Positions 55,663 to 64,000 of a stretch of DNA of 64,000 nucleotides are shown here, in pieces (position 1 is the stretch's first letter; every line of letters begins with the position of its first letter). Below the pieces are notes generated by a model that saw only the letters and a list, made by a program, of their open reading frames with translations, did not search any database and was not told the DNA's origin. Made by a program: the position numbers and the translations under genes. Where the stretch lies: positions 41,732 to 105,731 of the forward strand of contig DCMZ01000007.1 of the NCBI GenBank assembly GCA_002321895.1, read 5' to 3'. This DNA comes from Bdellovibrionaceae bacterium UBA1609. Lineage in GTDB: Bacteria > Bdellovibrionota > Bdellovibrionia > Bdellovibrionales > UBA1609.

Positions 55663-56958
55663 ATGAAAGGACTCTTTTCTCTCGGCGCCGCTTTGGCTGC
55701 CTTTACAGTAGCACTCGGATGTGCTCAAAAACCAAACAATTATATTGTTTCAGATCGACCATTTTACGAGCAAGCCCCACCAGTGGAGCCCTTTGCTTTT
55801 TTCCAAATGAACGATGAAACTTTTGAAATCAAAGGACTGGCCACTGAATTCGGAAACCTCCGCAAAGACGGTTGGATCGATTTTTCGCTGGTTTTACCGG
55901 CTCTCACTCGCAATGATCTACTGGATCTACAAATGAGTACCATTATTAGCCCGGAAACGGACACATTGGACCTACCTTTCGGTAAAGACCAAGAAGTGCC
56001 CAGCAATGTGACTTTCCCTAGACAGAAAGAACGGTACTCATTCATTACCATCACATTCGAAAAACCATTCTATCGGTTTTTCATAAATGAGCCTGGCGTT
56101 TATAAAATGACGGCCACCCACGGCAAAGTAAAACTAAGAAAAATGATTGATGATGCTGAAGATGATAAGTCATTGTTTGAAATGATTAACAACTTTGTTT
56201 TCATTGGCGGCGGAACTCGCGATGTTGTTGTTAACGACAATATGGTAGATCAAGACATTGCCGTTAACGAATATCAATTTGATCATTCCATCCCAGCAGC
56301 TTCACCTCAGTTAGATCCTGGAGTGGGCATTCTGACTGTAGCTCTTTCTGAGCGCGATGGCTTGCTTATTCCCACAGACATGAAAAGCTTGGGCAGCCAG
56401 CAATCCATTGAGATGAAGACATTGAATGATGGTGCTCCAAAAACATTGGTTCATTACATGCGATTAGATGATCTCAGAGCTCAATCCACACATCTACGTA
56501 AAGAGTTATTCGCTAGTGCTGAAAACTCCCCTTCACGTACGATGAGCTTGGCTCAATCTTCACTGGTCATTCAAGAGAGTGGTTTTGGCGAAGCTCCTGA
56601 GTTCTTAGATCTAGTGGAAGGACCTCTACTCAGCGAAACGGCTCTCAACTTTACGCCGCCTCGTCATTTGCGAGGGCTAGAAGCCGTAGCCACTCGAGTT
56701 TCTCTACAAGAAGTAATCGTTGAGCAATCCGAGCAAGGTAGTTTTGAAAAAACCACAACTCTTTGGGCACATAACTTTGAAGGCTGGTTAGGACAATTGG
56801 AAAAACCAAATTTAGATATTGATTTGGATCCCAACAAAACCTACCGTTGGTCTGTACAATATTTTGCGCAACCTACAGGTATTGCTACACATAACAATAC
56901 TCTCGACTTAACCCATGTGACACACATTACTCAAAATGCTTCAGACTTTCAGCCGTAA
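55663..56958 (+). CDS. Lipoprotein of unknown family
   Basis: 431 residues. Lipobox ALGC (Cys20) after MKGLFSLGAALAAFTV. The mature part is largely beta with an acidic, N-rich middle. FITITFEKPFYRFFINEPGVY (split here: FITITFEKPFYRF, then INEPGVY) suggests a beta-sandwich. No domain recognised. AGGGGG precedes the ATG. The next lipoprotein gene begins 23 bases before its stop, so the two are a coupled pair. Confidence 0.65.
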   Translation: MKGLFSLGAALAAFTVALGCAQKPNNYIVSDRPFYEQAPPVEPFAFFQMNDETFEIKGLATEFGNLRKDGWIDFSLVLPALTRNDLLDLQMSTIISPETDTLDLPFGKDQEVPSNVTFPRQKERYSFITITFEKPFYRFFINEPGVYKMTATHGKVKLRKMIDDAEDDKSLFEMINNFVFIGGGTRDVVVNDNMVDQDIAVNEYQFDHSIPAASPQLDPGVGILTVALSERDGLLIPTDMKSLGSQQSIEMKTLNDGAPKTLVHYMRLDDLRAQSTHLRKELFASAENSPSRTMSLAQSSLVIQESGFGEAPEFLDLVEGPLLSETALNFTPPRHLRGLEAVATRVSLQEVIVEQSEQGSFEKTTTLWAHNFEGWLGQLEKPNLDIDLDPNKTYRWSVQYFAQPTGIATHNNTLDLTHVTHITQNASDFQP

Positions 56959-57475
56959 ACTTAATATTAGATTTATAGGGGTGATCTTAGGATCACTCCT
57001 TTTCTTTGGATGTGCAGGGTTTGACAAAACACCCACACCCACTCTTTCGTTTCTATCGCACTCAAAACTTTATAGAGGCTCTTATGATAAAGTTTGGCGA
57101 TCCATTCAAATAGCTCTTTCCAGCTATCCCATTAAAGTGAATAATATTGATACTGGCCTCATTGAAACTCGCAGTGTAGCAGACAACGAAATCTTCAAAG
57201 TCCCATTTGAGGATTCCAAGGCCTCAAACGGTCGTCGTTACATCATTAAAATTCGAGTGATCCGAATGGTACCCAAAGATGGAAACGAGCAGAAATCTGC
57301 CGTTAAAGTTATAGTTAAAAAAGATATAACTTTAAAGAGAGATTTCTTTGCCGCTCCGGAAAGACTTCGTTCCAATGGAATAGAAGAAAAAACCATCCTT
57401 TACCGAGTCGGTAGAGAATTACTCATTGATCGGGTCATCGAAAAGGCAGCGCAAAACAGTTCACCAAATTTATAG
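56936..57475 (+). CDS. Small lipoprotein
   Basis: 179 residues. Lipobox FFGC after a hydrophobic stretch (FIGVILGSLL). The mature domain reads SYDKVWRSIQIALSSYPIKVNNIDTGLI and later IKIRVIRMVP, resembling BamC-like or DUF-type envelope lipoproteins with a helix followed by a beta-sheet. The start overlaps the upstream lipoprotein by 23 bases; no good independent ribosome binding site is seen, which suits coupling. The stop directly abuts the convergent gene. Confidence 0.6.
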   Translation: MLQTFSRKLNIRFIGVILGSLLFFGCAGFDKTPTPTLSFLSHSKLYRGSYDKVWRSIQIALSSYPIKVNNIDTGLIETRSVADNEIFKVPFEDSKASNGRRYIIKIRVIRMVPKDGNEQKSAVKVIVKKDITLKRDFFAAPERLRSNGIEEKTILYRVGRELLIDRVIEKAAQNSSPNL

Positions 57476-57490
57476 TTAGAGCGAAACTAT
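57472..57490. terminator. Hairpin at a zero-gap convergent junction
   Basis: ATAGTT (57472-57477) pairs with AACTAT (57485-57490). The two convergent stop codons (57473-57475 and 57476-57478) sit in the left arm and loop. Weak; no T-run. Confidence 0.35.
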
Positions 57491-58231
57491 TTGCCGCTTC
57501 CACTCTTCTACATGAGCAGATAGCTTTTTGCTGTCGCTAATTCTACGTTGGTAATAGCGTTCCATCCCCAAAACTCCATATTTCTGAACCTGGGGATCTT
57601 GATCATCGAGCATTTTCACGAAAATCTGTTTATCTTTAGTGTCCATAAATTGATATAAAGCTTCTGCAATGTGCTTACGGACCCACAAGCTTTTATTTTT
57701 CCTAAAGTTTTGCGGACTATTGAGCTGCTGTTTCAATCTATCTTTGTATTGAACTGCATTGGTTTTTTTAAGAACTCGAACAGCCTCAGTTCTCACTATT
57801 AAAGACGGATCATGTAAGAGATCCGCTGCCATCATTGATGCAAAGTTATTGTCCACAAAATGCCCACTCAAAAGAGCTGCGTTACGCATATACCAGGTTT
57901 TACTTTTTGCGGCTTTCGCTAAAAGTTTTGCCGAACGAGCCTTACCCACAGCAGCCAAACTGGTTAATGCTCTCCAACGATCCTGCATATGCTGTTCAGT
58001 ATCAAAAGCAATGGCCTTGAGAATGTAATAGGATCTACGTGGCTTTTTATTATAGATCGCTAGACGGTTTTTCATCGGCACTTTCAACGCATCTAAAACA
58101 TGTTTTTTCTGTTGTTTTGAAAATGAAAAAATCCGTTTTTCTGGAGTTTTGCGCTCTAGGCTAAGTCCATTTTTAGCTGCATATGCTGTAGTGCCACTGA
58201 ATAAGAGGCACGCAAGTAAAGTGCGAATCAT
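57476..58231 (-). CDS. Exported HEAT-repeat protein
   Basis: 251 residues with a signal peptide (MIRTLLACLLFSGTTAYA). Residues ~70-240 are helical repeats of the HEAT/PBS type (SLAAVGKARSAKLLAKAAKS, ALLSGHFVDN, LLHDPSLIVRTEAVRVLKK, SLWVRKHIAEALYQF, DQDPQVQKYGVLGMERYY). Such proteins are scaffolds for protein contacts; here it would act in the periplasm. It follows the acidic membrane protein by 29 bases on the same strand and is probably co-transcribed with it. Confidence 0.75.
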   Translation of the reverse strand: MIRTLLACLLFSGTTAYAAKNGLSLERKTPEKRIFSFSKQQKKHVLDALKVPMKNRLAIYNKKPRRSYYILKAIAFDTEQHMQDRWRALTSLAAVGKARSAKLLAKAAKSKTWYMRNAALLSGHFVDNNFASMMAADLLHDPSLIVRTEAVRVLKKTNAVQYKDRLKQQLNSPQNFRKNKSLWVRKHIAEALYQFMDTKDKQIFVKMLDDQDPQVQKYGVLGMERYYQRRISDSKKLSAHVEEWKRQIVSL

Positions 58232-58260
58232 GCTGTCTCCATCGTCCTTGATGTTAATTC

Positions 58261-59715
58261 TTAAAGCTTTGAGGCTTCTTCTGCCATCTTATCAATATCC
58301 GCTTCAGCTTCAAGAGCGGACTCCGTTCCGTCGTCCTGCGCCGCTGCTTCTGTCAAAGCAGCCATCTCTTCAAGCATCCGGTCGGTATCCACAGCTTCCT
58401 CTTCCGCTGTCTTTTCGGAGGCAGCAACCTGAGCTTCAGGTGCTGGTTCTGATTCCTCTACTGGAGATTCTTGAGATCTAGAAACTTCCTCTGTGGCTTC
58501 TTCAGCAGGTTCACTTCCTTGTGCAGCTAACATGGCATCAATAGCATCTTGATCGGCAGTAGTGCTTTCCTCAGCACCACTCTCTTCCGCAGTACTGGCT
58601 TGGATTTCTTCAGGTTCCGATACTGGCTCTGGTTCCGCTGGAGGCTCTGTCGTTCCTAGCTCGTCTCCAAGAGCAGCAGCTAAATCGGCAATCTCTTCAT
58701 TATCATTGCCGGCTTCGGCGGCCTCAACTGTTGGCTCCTGGACTCCCGACTCAGGTTCTTTATGATCCACTTCTTTAGGGACCTCTTGGGCGTCTGTGGA
58801 AAGGTTAGGCTTCTTACCACTTCTTTCAGCGCGCTCCTCTTCAACCGCAGCATCCAACAAGGCATCCATATCTTCGGCGGCAGGCTCAGCGGACTCTGAC
58901 TCTTCTTGCCCCCCACCTAGCTCTTCGCTAACAGCTGTAGAGAACTCCGCTAAAACATCGTCGGTGATATAATTCCCATCTGCGTCCGGCTTGAGCTCCT
59001 CATCAGACTCTTCATTTTCAGCGGCTTCCGCGGGAGCCTCTTCTTTAGCTTCAACTTCCGGAGTCGGTTCTTCTTTAGGTGCTTCCTCACCTACAGCCTC
59101 TGCAAACTCTTCAACGACATCCATAGGAGTCTCTTCTACGGCTTCCTCTTTCTCTGGAACCTCTTCTTTGGCTGGCTCTTCTGGAAGGGGCTCTCCTGAT
59201 TTCAGGGCCTCCATCTCTTTTTTAAGCTTTACATTCTCTTCTTTATAAAGAGATAGATCCGCAATGTCGTCTTCAATAATTTCGTACTCTTGTAATCGTG
59301 CCTCAAGGTCTTTGATTTTCTTTTCCAGCTCAGCTGTATCACCCGTATTACCAGACAGTTCACCTGATTCAATTTTGGCTTTGATCTCATTGAGCTCTTT
59401 CTCTTTATCTTGAAGAGATTGCTTGAGCTCATCGAACTCAGCTGAATTGTCAGGGGAAACCGCACCACCCTCTAAATCCTCAATGGAGCTGGCCGGACCA
59501 CTCAGCGTATTTTGCTCAATCACTTTTTTTAGGGTTTCTTCGAGCTGGGCAATCTGATCTTGATTCACGCCATCACCGCTAGAAGCGCCATCACTTTGCT
59601 GCTTGGTCATCACAAAAAATAGAGCCGTCACCAAGCCAAATATAATCACCAAGGTGACCTGGATAACCTGATCATTGTAGTTCGTTAAAAATTGAAGAAA
59701 TGACTCCACGCTCAT
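58261..59715 (-). CDS. Membrane-anchored acidic coiled-coil protein
   Basis: 484 residues from the ATG at 59715; a frame to 59940 overlaps the divergent dihydroorotase and is rejected. One membrane helix lies at ~16-36 (QVIQVTLVIIFGLVTALFFV). A coiled coil (~60-165: LEETLKKVIEQN, LKQSLQDKEKELNEIKAKI, LEKKIKDLEARLQEYE) is followed by ~310 residues of Glu/Ala/Pro-rich low-complexity sequence with repeated EEA and PAEE blocks. The tail is likely disordered. A scaffold or polar-localisation role is possible but not shown. Confidence 0.7.
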   Translation of the reverse strand: MSVESFLQFLTNYNDQVIQVTLVIIFGLVTALFFVMTKQQSDGASSGDGVNQDQIAQLEETLKKVIEQNTLSGPASSIEDLEGGAVSPDNSAEFDELKQSLQDKEKELNEIKAKIESGELSGNTGDTAELEKKIKDLEARLQEYEIIEDDIADLSLYKEENVKLKKEMEALKSGEPLPEEPAKEEVPEKEEAVEETPMDVVEEFAEAVGEEAPKEEPTPEVEAKEEAPAEAAENEESDEELKPDADGNYITDDVLAEFSTAVSEELGGGQEESESAEPAAEDMDALLDAAVEEERAERSGKKPNLSTDAQEVPKEVDHKEPESGVQEPTVEAAEAGNDNEEIADLAAALGDELGTTEPPAEPEPVSEPEEIQASTAEESGAEESTTADQDAIDAMLAAQGSEPAEEATEEVSRSQESPVEESEPAPEAQVAASEKTAEEEAVDTDRMLEEMAALTEAAAQDDGTESALEAEADIDKMAEEASKL

Positions 59716-59832
59716 TGCCCTATTGTCCCAACTCTGATTTAAAAAGGTCAAGAAATACGATAATTTAGAGGGACCGCCTGGCCCTCTGGCGATGTTAAAC
59801 GTCCTTTGCATCGCCCAACACATTGAGGGAAC

Positions 59833-61188
59833 ATGCCTAACTCGACCTATGACCTGCTTATCAAGAACGCCAATATCTGGACCAGCACACCGGAAGATCC
59901 TTATAAAATAAAAAACTTTAAAGGCGATGTTGGTGTTCACCAGGGGAAAATTGCAGCCATTGAACCCTCCATTAACGCTGATGCCGATGAAATTTTAGAC
60001 CTGAAAGGACTCGAACTATGTCCCGGGTTTATCGACACCCAAGTACATTTTCGAGAGCCCGGCCTTGAGCATAAAGAAGATCTACATACCGGGACACTCG
60101 GAGCTATTTCTGGCGGCATCACCGGAGTTTTTGAAATGCCCAACACCTCGCCGAGTACCGTAACCGAAAAAGATTTTTTCCACAAAGTTTCGCGAGTCAA
60201 AGACCGAGCTCATTGTGACGTCGCCTTCTACATTGGTGCCTGTGCAGAAAATGCGTTAGACCTTGAGGAGCTGGAAAGGCTCCCAGGATGCTCGGGTGTT
60301 AAAATGTTTATGGGCTCTTCCACCGGCACACTTTTAGTGGATGAACAAACAGTACTCGAGACTGTTGTTAAATCCGGCCGTCGAAGATTTGCAGTTCATT
60401 GCGAGGACGAAACTCGTCTCAATGAACGGAAAGCTCTTTTGGATAACCCAAACGTCAGTGTTCACGATCATCCAAAGTGGAGAGATGAGCTTACCGCCCT
60501 TAACGCAACTCAAAGAATCATTGAGCTCTGTGAAAAGTACAATCGCTCTGTTCATATTCTGCATGTAACAACAGCTCAAGAGATGGAGTTCTTAAAAACT
60601 AAAAAGAATATATGCTCGGTAGAATGCACTCCACAACATCTCACTCTTTTTGCACCTGATTGCTACGATAAGTTAGGAACATTGGCGCAAATGAATCCGC
60701 CCATTCGCACTCGGCCACATCAAGAAGGATTATGGGCTGGTGTACATAATGGGACTGTCGATATTATAGGGTCAGACCACGCGCCTCACACTCTTGCTGA
60801 AAAGCGAGATAACCAATATCCAAAAACCCCTTCTGGCATGACTGGAGTACAAACCATATTGCCACTCATGCTGGATCATGTATCTAATGGAAAATTATCC
60901 TTTGAACACCTTATGCGACTGATGATTATCAATCCCGTTCAGCTGTTTAAAGTAAAATCCCGTGGCTATATTACTGTTGGAGCAGAAGCCACTTTCACCG
61001 CTATTGACCTTAAGAAGACTCGCACAATTAGAAACGACTGGATTAAAAGTCGATCAGGGTGGACTCCATTTGATGGGATAGAAACAACGGGTTGGCCTAC
61101 GCACGCCATCGTACGCGGTCAATTGGCCATGTCGGATCAAGAGCCCGTGGGTCCCGCTCAAGGCCAAATGTTGGAATTTGAAGTTTAG
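59833..61188 (+). CDS. pyrC: Dihydroorotase
   Basis: 451 residues. Signatures: CPGFIDTQVHFREPG (68-76), GTLGAISGGITGVFEMPNT, GVKMFMGSSTGTL (carboxylated Lys157), HCEDE, HILHVTTA, CTPQHL, NPPIRT and DIIGSDHAPHT. This is the amidohydrolase that closes carbamoyl-aspartate to dihydroorotate in pyrimidine synthesis. The first His of the usual DxHxH is Gln70; a subgroup of bacterial dihydroorotases has this DTQVHFR form (from memory). Divergent from the acidic coiled-coil gene. Confidence 0.88.
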   Translation: MPNSTYDLLIKNANIWTSTPEDPYKIKNFKGDVGVHQGKIAAIEPSINADADEILDLKGLELCPGFIDTQVHFREPGLEHKEDLHTGTLGAISGGITGVFEMPNTSPSTVTEKDFFHKVSRVKDRAHCDVAFYIGACAENALDLEELERLPGCSGVKMFMGSSTGTLLVDEQTVLETVVKSGRRRFAVHCEDETRLNERKALLDNPNVSVHDHPKWRDELTALNATQRIIELCEKYNRSVHILHVTTAQEMEFLKTKKNICSVECTPQHLTLFAPDCYDKLGTLAQMNPPIRTRPHQEGLWAGVHNGTVDIIGSDHAPHTLAEKRDNQYPKTPSGMTGVQTILPLMLDHVSNGKLSFEHLMRLMIINPVQLFKVKSRGYITVGAEATFTAIDLKKTRTIRNDWIKSRSGWTPFDGIETTGWPTHAIVRGQLAMSDQEPVGPAQGQMLEFEV

Positions 61189-61625
61189 TTGCAATTTTTA
61201 TGAAGTAACATCATATCTTCATCCCCCTCGGAGGATTCGATATAGACTTCATATTGACGACGGCAATCCAATATATCTAGTGAACTGATTTTCATTTGGA
61301 AACCGGCTCGCTCACATTGAACCACACCTTGAGCGATGATCTCTAAAGCATCGTCTTCGACCACAGCCCAACGGAGTGATTCACCCACGTTGTCGCGATG
61401 ACAGAAACCCTGCAAATCCACATCCGTGGAATCATAGTCCACTGACTTGGTCTTCTCAAAAAAGCTCACCTTCTCGGAGCCCCATTGATCAACAATTTGA
61501 ACCAAACCGTCTTCATTTGTAATGATATTTTCGGCGATAGGCTGTTCGCCACAGTTTTGGAAACCCATCATCAAAAAGCTCACCAGACCTATGCTGGTAA
61601 AAAAGCCTTTCAAATGATTTGTCAT
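61185..61625 (-). CDS. Small lipoprotein with FQNC lipobox
   Basis: 146 residues. GLVSFLMMGFQNC ends in a cysteine (residue 25) in a lipobox-like setting. The FQNCG form recurs in small lipoproteins of Bdellovibrionota (from memory). The mature part is acidic, with cysteines in QGFCHRD, VVQCERA, LDCRRQ and KNCN that could form disulfides. Function unknown. Its stop overlaps the dihydroorotase stop by 4 bases. Confidence 0.6.
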   Translation of the reverse strand: MTNHLKGFFTSIGLVSFLMMGFQNCGEQPIAENIITNEDGLVQIVDQWGSEKVSFFEKTKSVDYDSTDVDLQGFCHRDNVGESLRWAVVEDDALEIIAQGVVQCERAGFQMKISSLDILDCRRQYEVYIESSEGDEDMMLLHKNCN

Positions 61626-61718
61626 AGATCCTCCAACTTACGAACGGTCTCTTAAGTATAGAAGGGTTTTGACAAAAAGTCTTAAATATCAATAGGTTAT
61701 CTCATTTTGAGACGGGTA

Positions 61719-63080
61719 TTAATGAGCAAAAAGCCGAGAGCACACCCTTGGAGTAGATTGGACAGATTTATTAAACATTTCGGCAAACTTTCCACGCGCC
61801 TCGTACATATCACCTCTTTGAGCGGCCGAAAGGCCTTCTCTTAGCAGGCGAACTCCATCCACCATGGTGTATTTAAACCAATAAATGTAAGCAGCGCCAG
61901 CAGCCACAGTAAGTTCAATGGAGCCCAACTGGGCAATGGCTGGGTTTTTACTCTGCAATAGGGTTTCACCAAGAGTGGAAAGAAAGGAGGCCAATAAGGT
62001 GATTCTATTATTGTTCTTCATCACCTTAAAGTCTCGAGAAGACAGCTCATCTTCATTACGCAAAATGGTTCGATCACGCATGATAAGGCCAAAGGAAAAG
62101 CCAACAAACATTACAGATTTAAGCGCAGTGAAACCCACCTTCTGCGCGAAATCCACTACATCTGTATACTCAGCTAGCCCCGAATAGACCATTGCTGATC
62201 TTAGTAAAGTCACGAAGGTCGCTGTAATCATCAACTGCTTACTTACAAAAAAGATCACGGGAGAGGTGCCTTTACCAAAGCCAAACCCTGATCGCTTTAA
62301 GAAGAGTCGTACCTTGTGTCCATGCCATTGTAATCCCAGAGAAGTGAGCATTGCCACCGCTACAGGTGGCCATACGGAAGAGGCAAATTCACTGGGAGGC
62401 ACGCCAATATCTGAAGCTATAACGAGCATAGAAGAGGCCACTAACGTTCCGTTAACCACAGTTCTAATTAAAGACAGGTAGAAATTCTCAGACTGCGGAT
62501 TATACCGATGTGGTTCACCCATAATAATGTGCTCTCGGCCAGTGCTGAGTCCTTTAGCTAATTGAAACCCAGGTCGCAAATTCTCAGGCAAGTCTTTAGG
62601 GTCAGTGGAGGGAGAGAATTTATAAGCGTGCTTCCAAACCAACTCATCCTGAATTCTATCTTCAAAATTGGGAACTTCACCATTTCGATTGGCCTGAAAC
62701 TCCCTACGCCTCCGACTCAACCAGCTGGACTGATGAACTTGATCACCCATGTTCTCAATGTTTTGCTGTCTCGGAGATTTAGGTATGACTATGATCTCTA
62801 CTGGAACTCCCGGATTATTATTCCATTGAGTCTCCAATAGACGTCGCCCCCAGTTGATCAACATTCTCTGTTTATCCACGGAGTCCGAATCCCTTTCGTA
62901 AGGAATCTGCGCTACATTGATGATGGATTTGGTGGTTACGACTTTGCCGGAGTCTGTAGTATGTTTTTCATTTTGAGTTTGAAGCTCAACGGAATAGATA
63001 TTTGGCGCTGCATAGGCTGGAAATCCTCCAACCAAAAGGGCAATCATGCCAGCCAATATCCATTGCAAACTCATTTTCAA
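61719..63080 (-). CDS. Membrane protein with a signal-anchored N-terminus
   Basis: 453 residues. A signal peptide (MKMSLQWILAGMIALLVGGFPAYA-like; cut after AYA) leads to a ~180-residue soluble part (PVEIIVIPKSPRQQ), then five or six helices (~205-420: VVNGTLVASSMLVIA, SSVWPPVAVAMLTSLGL, ATFVTLLRSAMVYSG, VMFVGFSFGLIM, IELTVAAGAAYIYW). The C-terminus is amphipathic. No known family. Single-gene unit. Confidence 0.6.
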   Translation of the reverse strand: MKMSLQWILAGMIALLVGGFPAYAAPNIYSVELQTQNEKHTTDSGKVVTTKSIINVAQIPYERDSDSVDKQRMLINWGRRLLETQWNNNPGVPVEIIVIPKSPRQQNIENMGDQVHQSSWLSRRRREFQANRNGEVPNFEDRIQDELVWKHAYKFSPSTDPKDLPENLRPGFQLAKGLSTGREHIIMGEPHRYNPQSENFYLSLIRTVVNGTLVASSMLVIASDIGVPPSEFASSVWPPVAVAMLTSLGLQWHGHKVRLFLKRSGFGFGKGTSPVIFFVSKQLMITATFVTLLRSAMVYSGLAEYTDVVDFAQKVGFTALKSVMFVGFSFGLIMRDRTILRNEDELSSRDFKVMKNNNRITLLASFLSTLGETLLQSKNPAIAQLGSIELTVAAGAAYIYWFKYTMVDGVRLLREGLSAAQRGDMYEARGKFAEMFNKSVQSTPRVCSRLFAH

Positions 63081-63292
63081 ACAGCATCTCCTGACTCAAT
63101 AAGACAGAGATATCAAGCAGATATCTACGAACACTCTAAGGGGTTTCGCTTAAAGATTGCAAATCACGGAGTGAGTTTTGTTAGCGTTTGGAAAGATGTA
63201 ATGTGGCATTTAGTAATGTTTTTACATTGACTTGACTAGTTTGAAACCAGGTAAATTGTATCTGGAATTTTTACACCACACCCTTAGATACT

Positions 63293-64000
63293 CTATTTCA
63301 CCAATTTTAAACGCGCCATATAGAATCCATCCGTGTTGTTTTCATGAGGAAGTAAACTGACCTCCTCCTCAAGATCCCAACCCTCATGTGTCTCAAGAAA
63401 CCATTTCACCTGTTCCTGATTTTCTGATGGTAAAATACTACAAGTGGAATACACCAGCTTTCCTTCTGGCTTAATCATTGGAGCTGCCTGCTTCAGGATA
63501 CCTCTTTGGATGTCTATCAATTCAGAAATTCGATCTTCCTGAAGCTTCCATTTCGTATCAGGGTTTCGCTTAATAACTCCCAAGCCGGAACAAGGTACAT
63601 CTAACAGAATCCGATCCATTTTACCTTTTTGTCTTTTAAACCATTTATTTTCAGCAAGGCGAGTTTCTATAAGATCCACTTGGTTGCGACGGGCTCGTCT
63701 TTTCAGTTCAGTTAATTTTCTTTCATGAATGTCTGTGGCAACAATTTTACCCTTATTTTCCATAAGTTGAGCTAAATGAAGTGTTTTACCTCCAGCTCCA
63801 GCGCATAAATCCAACACACGCTGTTTAGGAGAGGGTTGTAAAAAGGGAGCAATGGCTTGAGATCCCAAATCTTGGACTTCAAACATTCCCGACTTAAAAG
63901 CTTGGGTCACGAATACATTTTTACGATTTTGTATAATCAATGCCGAGTCGCTTGTTTGTACGATCTGAGCATCAATGCCTTCCGATTTCAAAGATTGCAT
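63293..64000 (-). CDS. RsmB/NOP2/Sun-type RNA cytosine-5 methyltransferase, C-terminal part
   Basis: At least 235 residues; the frame continues beyond the right edge, so the N-terminus is outside. SAM-binding VLDLCAGAGGKTLHLA, VATDIHERKL, catalytic LDVPCSGLGVIKRNPDTKW (PC motif) and YSTCSILPSENQEQV (second Cys of the TC motif). These enzymes methylate cytosine in 16S rRNA or tRNA. Which target (RsmB, RsmF or other) cannot be told from this part. The Met at 64000 may be internal. Confidence 0.9.
   Translation of the reverse strand: MQSLKSEGIDAQIVQTSDSALIIQNRKNVFVTQAFKSGMFEVQDLGSQAIAPFLQPSPKQRVLDLCAGAGGKTLHLAQLMENKGKIVATDIHERKLTELKRRARRNQVDLIETRLAENKWFKRQKGKMDRILLDVPCSGLGVIKRNPDTKWKLQEDRISELIDIQRGILKQAAPMIKPEGKLVYSTCSILPSENQEQVKWFLETHEGWDLEEEVSLLPHENNTDGFYMARLKLVK

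Noticed and set aside
59715..59940. 75-residue N-terminal extension of the acidic coiled-coil protein
   Set aside because: It overlaps the divergent dihydroorotase gene; the ATG at 59715 precedes the membrane helix directly.

Overview
The window looks like a chromosomal segment of a Gram-negative bacterium, most likely a member of the Bdellovibrionota (Bdellovibrio-like predatory bacteria and relatives). This is an inference. It rests on moderate-to-low GC, a very high share of short lipoproteins and secreted proteins without known families (including the FQNC-type lipobox), many two-component and c-di-GMP-type proteins, and a housekeeping set (RecG, LysS, SecDF, Tgt/QueA, ArgS) mixed with unusual architectures. 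I see no phage, insertion sequence, CRISPR array or rRNA. There is one tRNA, reading AUG (anticodon CAU).

Layout. 1-7 kb: the 5' part of recG (cut by the window edge) is divergent from an HD-GYP protein and a Spy/CpxP-like protein; then a rhodanese-like lipoprotein with a beta-barrel protein, and the fbaB-lysS pair. 7-20 kb: a hybrid histidine kinase, an Nfu-type Fe-S scaffold, and a long minus-strand run queA-tgt, yajC-secD-secF, recJ, queC and a DUF366-like gene, so three queuosine-linked genes lie within 10 kb. 20-34 kb is an accessory, envelope-directed region: a DUF898 membrane protein, a double pseudo-receiver/PilZ-like protein, a secreted protein with two uracil-DNA-glycosylase-like domains, a parvulin, a secreted NADAR-domain protein, an SdpI-like membrane protein, a lipid-anchored subtilase and an 813-residue exported protein of unknown family.

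34-43 kb: argS with a PheT-type tRNA-binding domain inserted in its catalytic core, pdxH, a nucleosidase overlapping a spore-photoproduct-lyase-like radical SAM gene, a TetR regulator, a UvrD/PcrA helicase preceded by a DnaQ-type exonuclease fused to a DUF5710-like domain, and an unidentified probable small RNA with seven G-tracts. 43-64 kb: a TetR gene beside a two-gene secreted/lipoprotein operon, a membrane protein overlapping a TrpR-like regulator, a DUF493 gene, a very large protein made of two radical-SAM-like halves (the first without cluster cysteines), a PQQ-type sugar dehydrogenase lipoprotein, the tRNA with its own promoter, lipoproteins, an acidic coiled-coil membrane protein, a dihydroorotase, and the 3' part of an RsmB-type rRNA methyltransferase at the right edge.

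Genes are densely packed. Several convergent pairs abut or overlap at their stop codons, and small inverted repeats span those stops. The most promising points for novelty are the ArgRS insertion, the exported tandem UDG-like protein lying near an exported NADAR protein, the tandem radical SAM protein with a degenerate half, and the G-tract RNA at 42.7-42.9 kb. All assignments come from reading motifs by eye; no database search was run.
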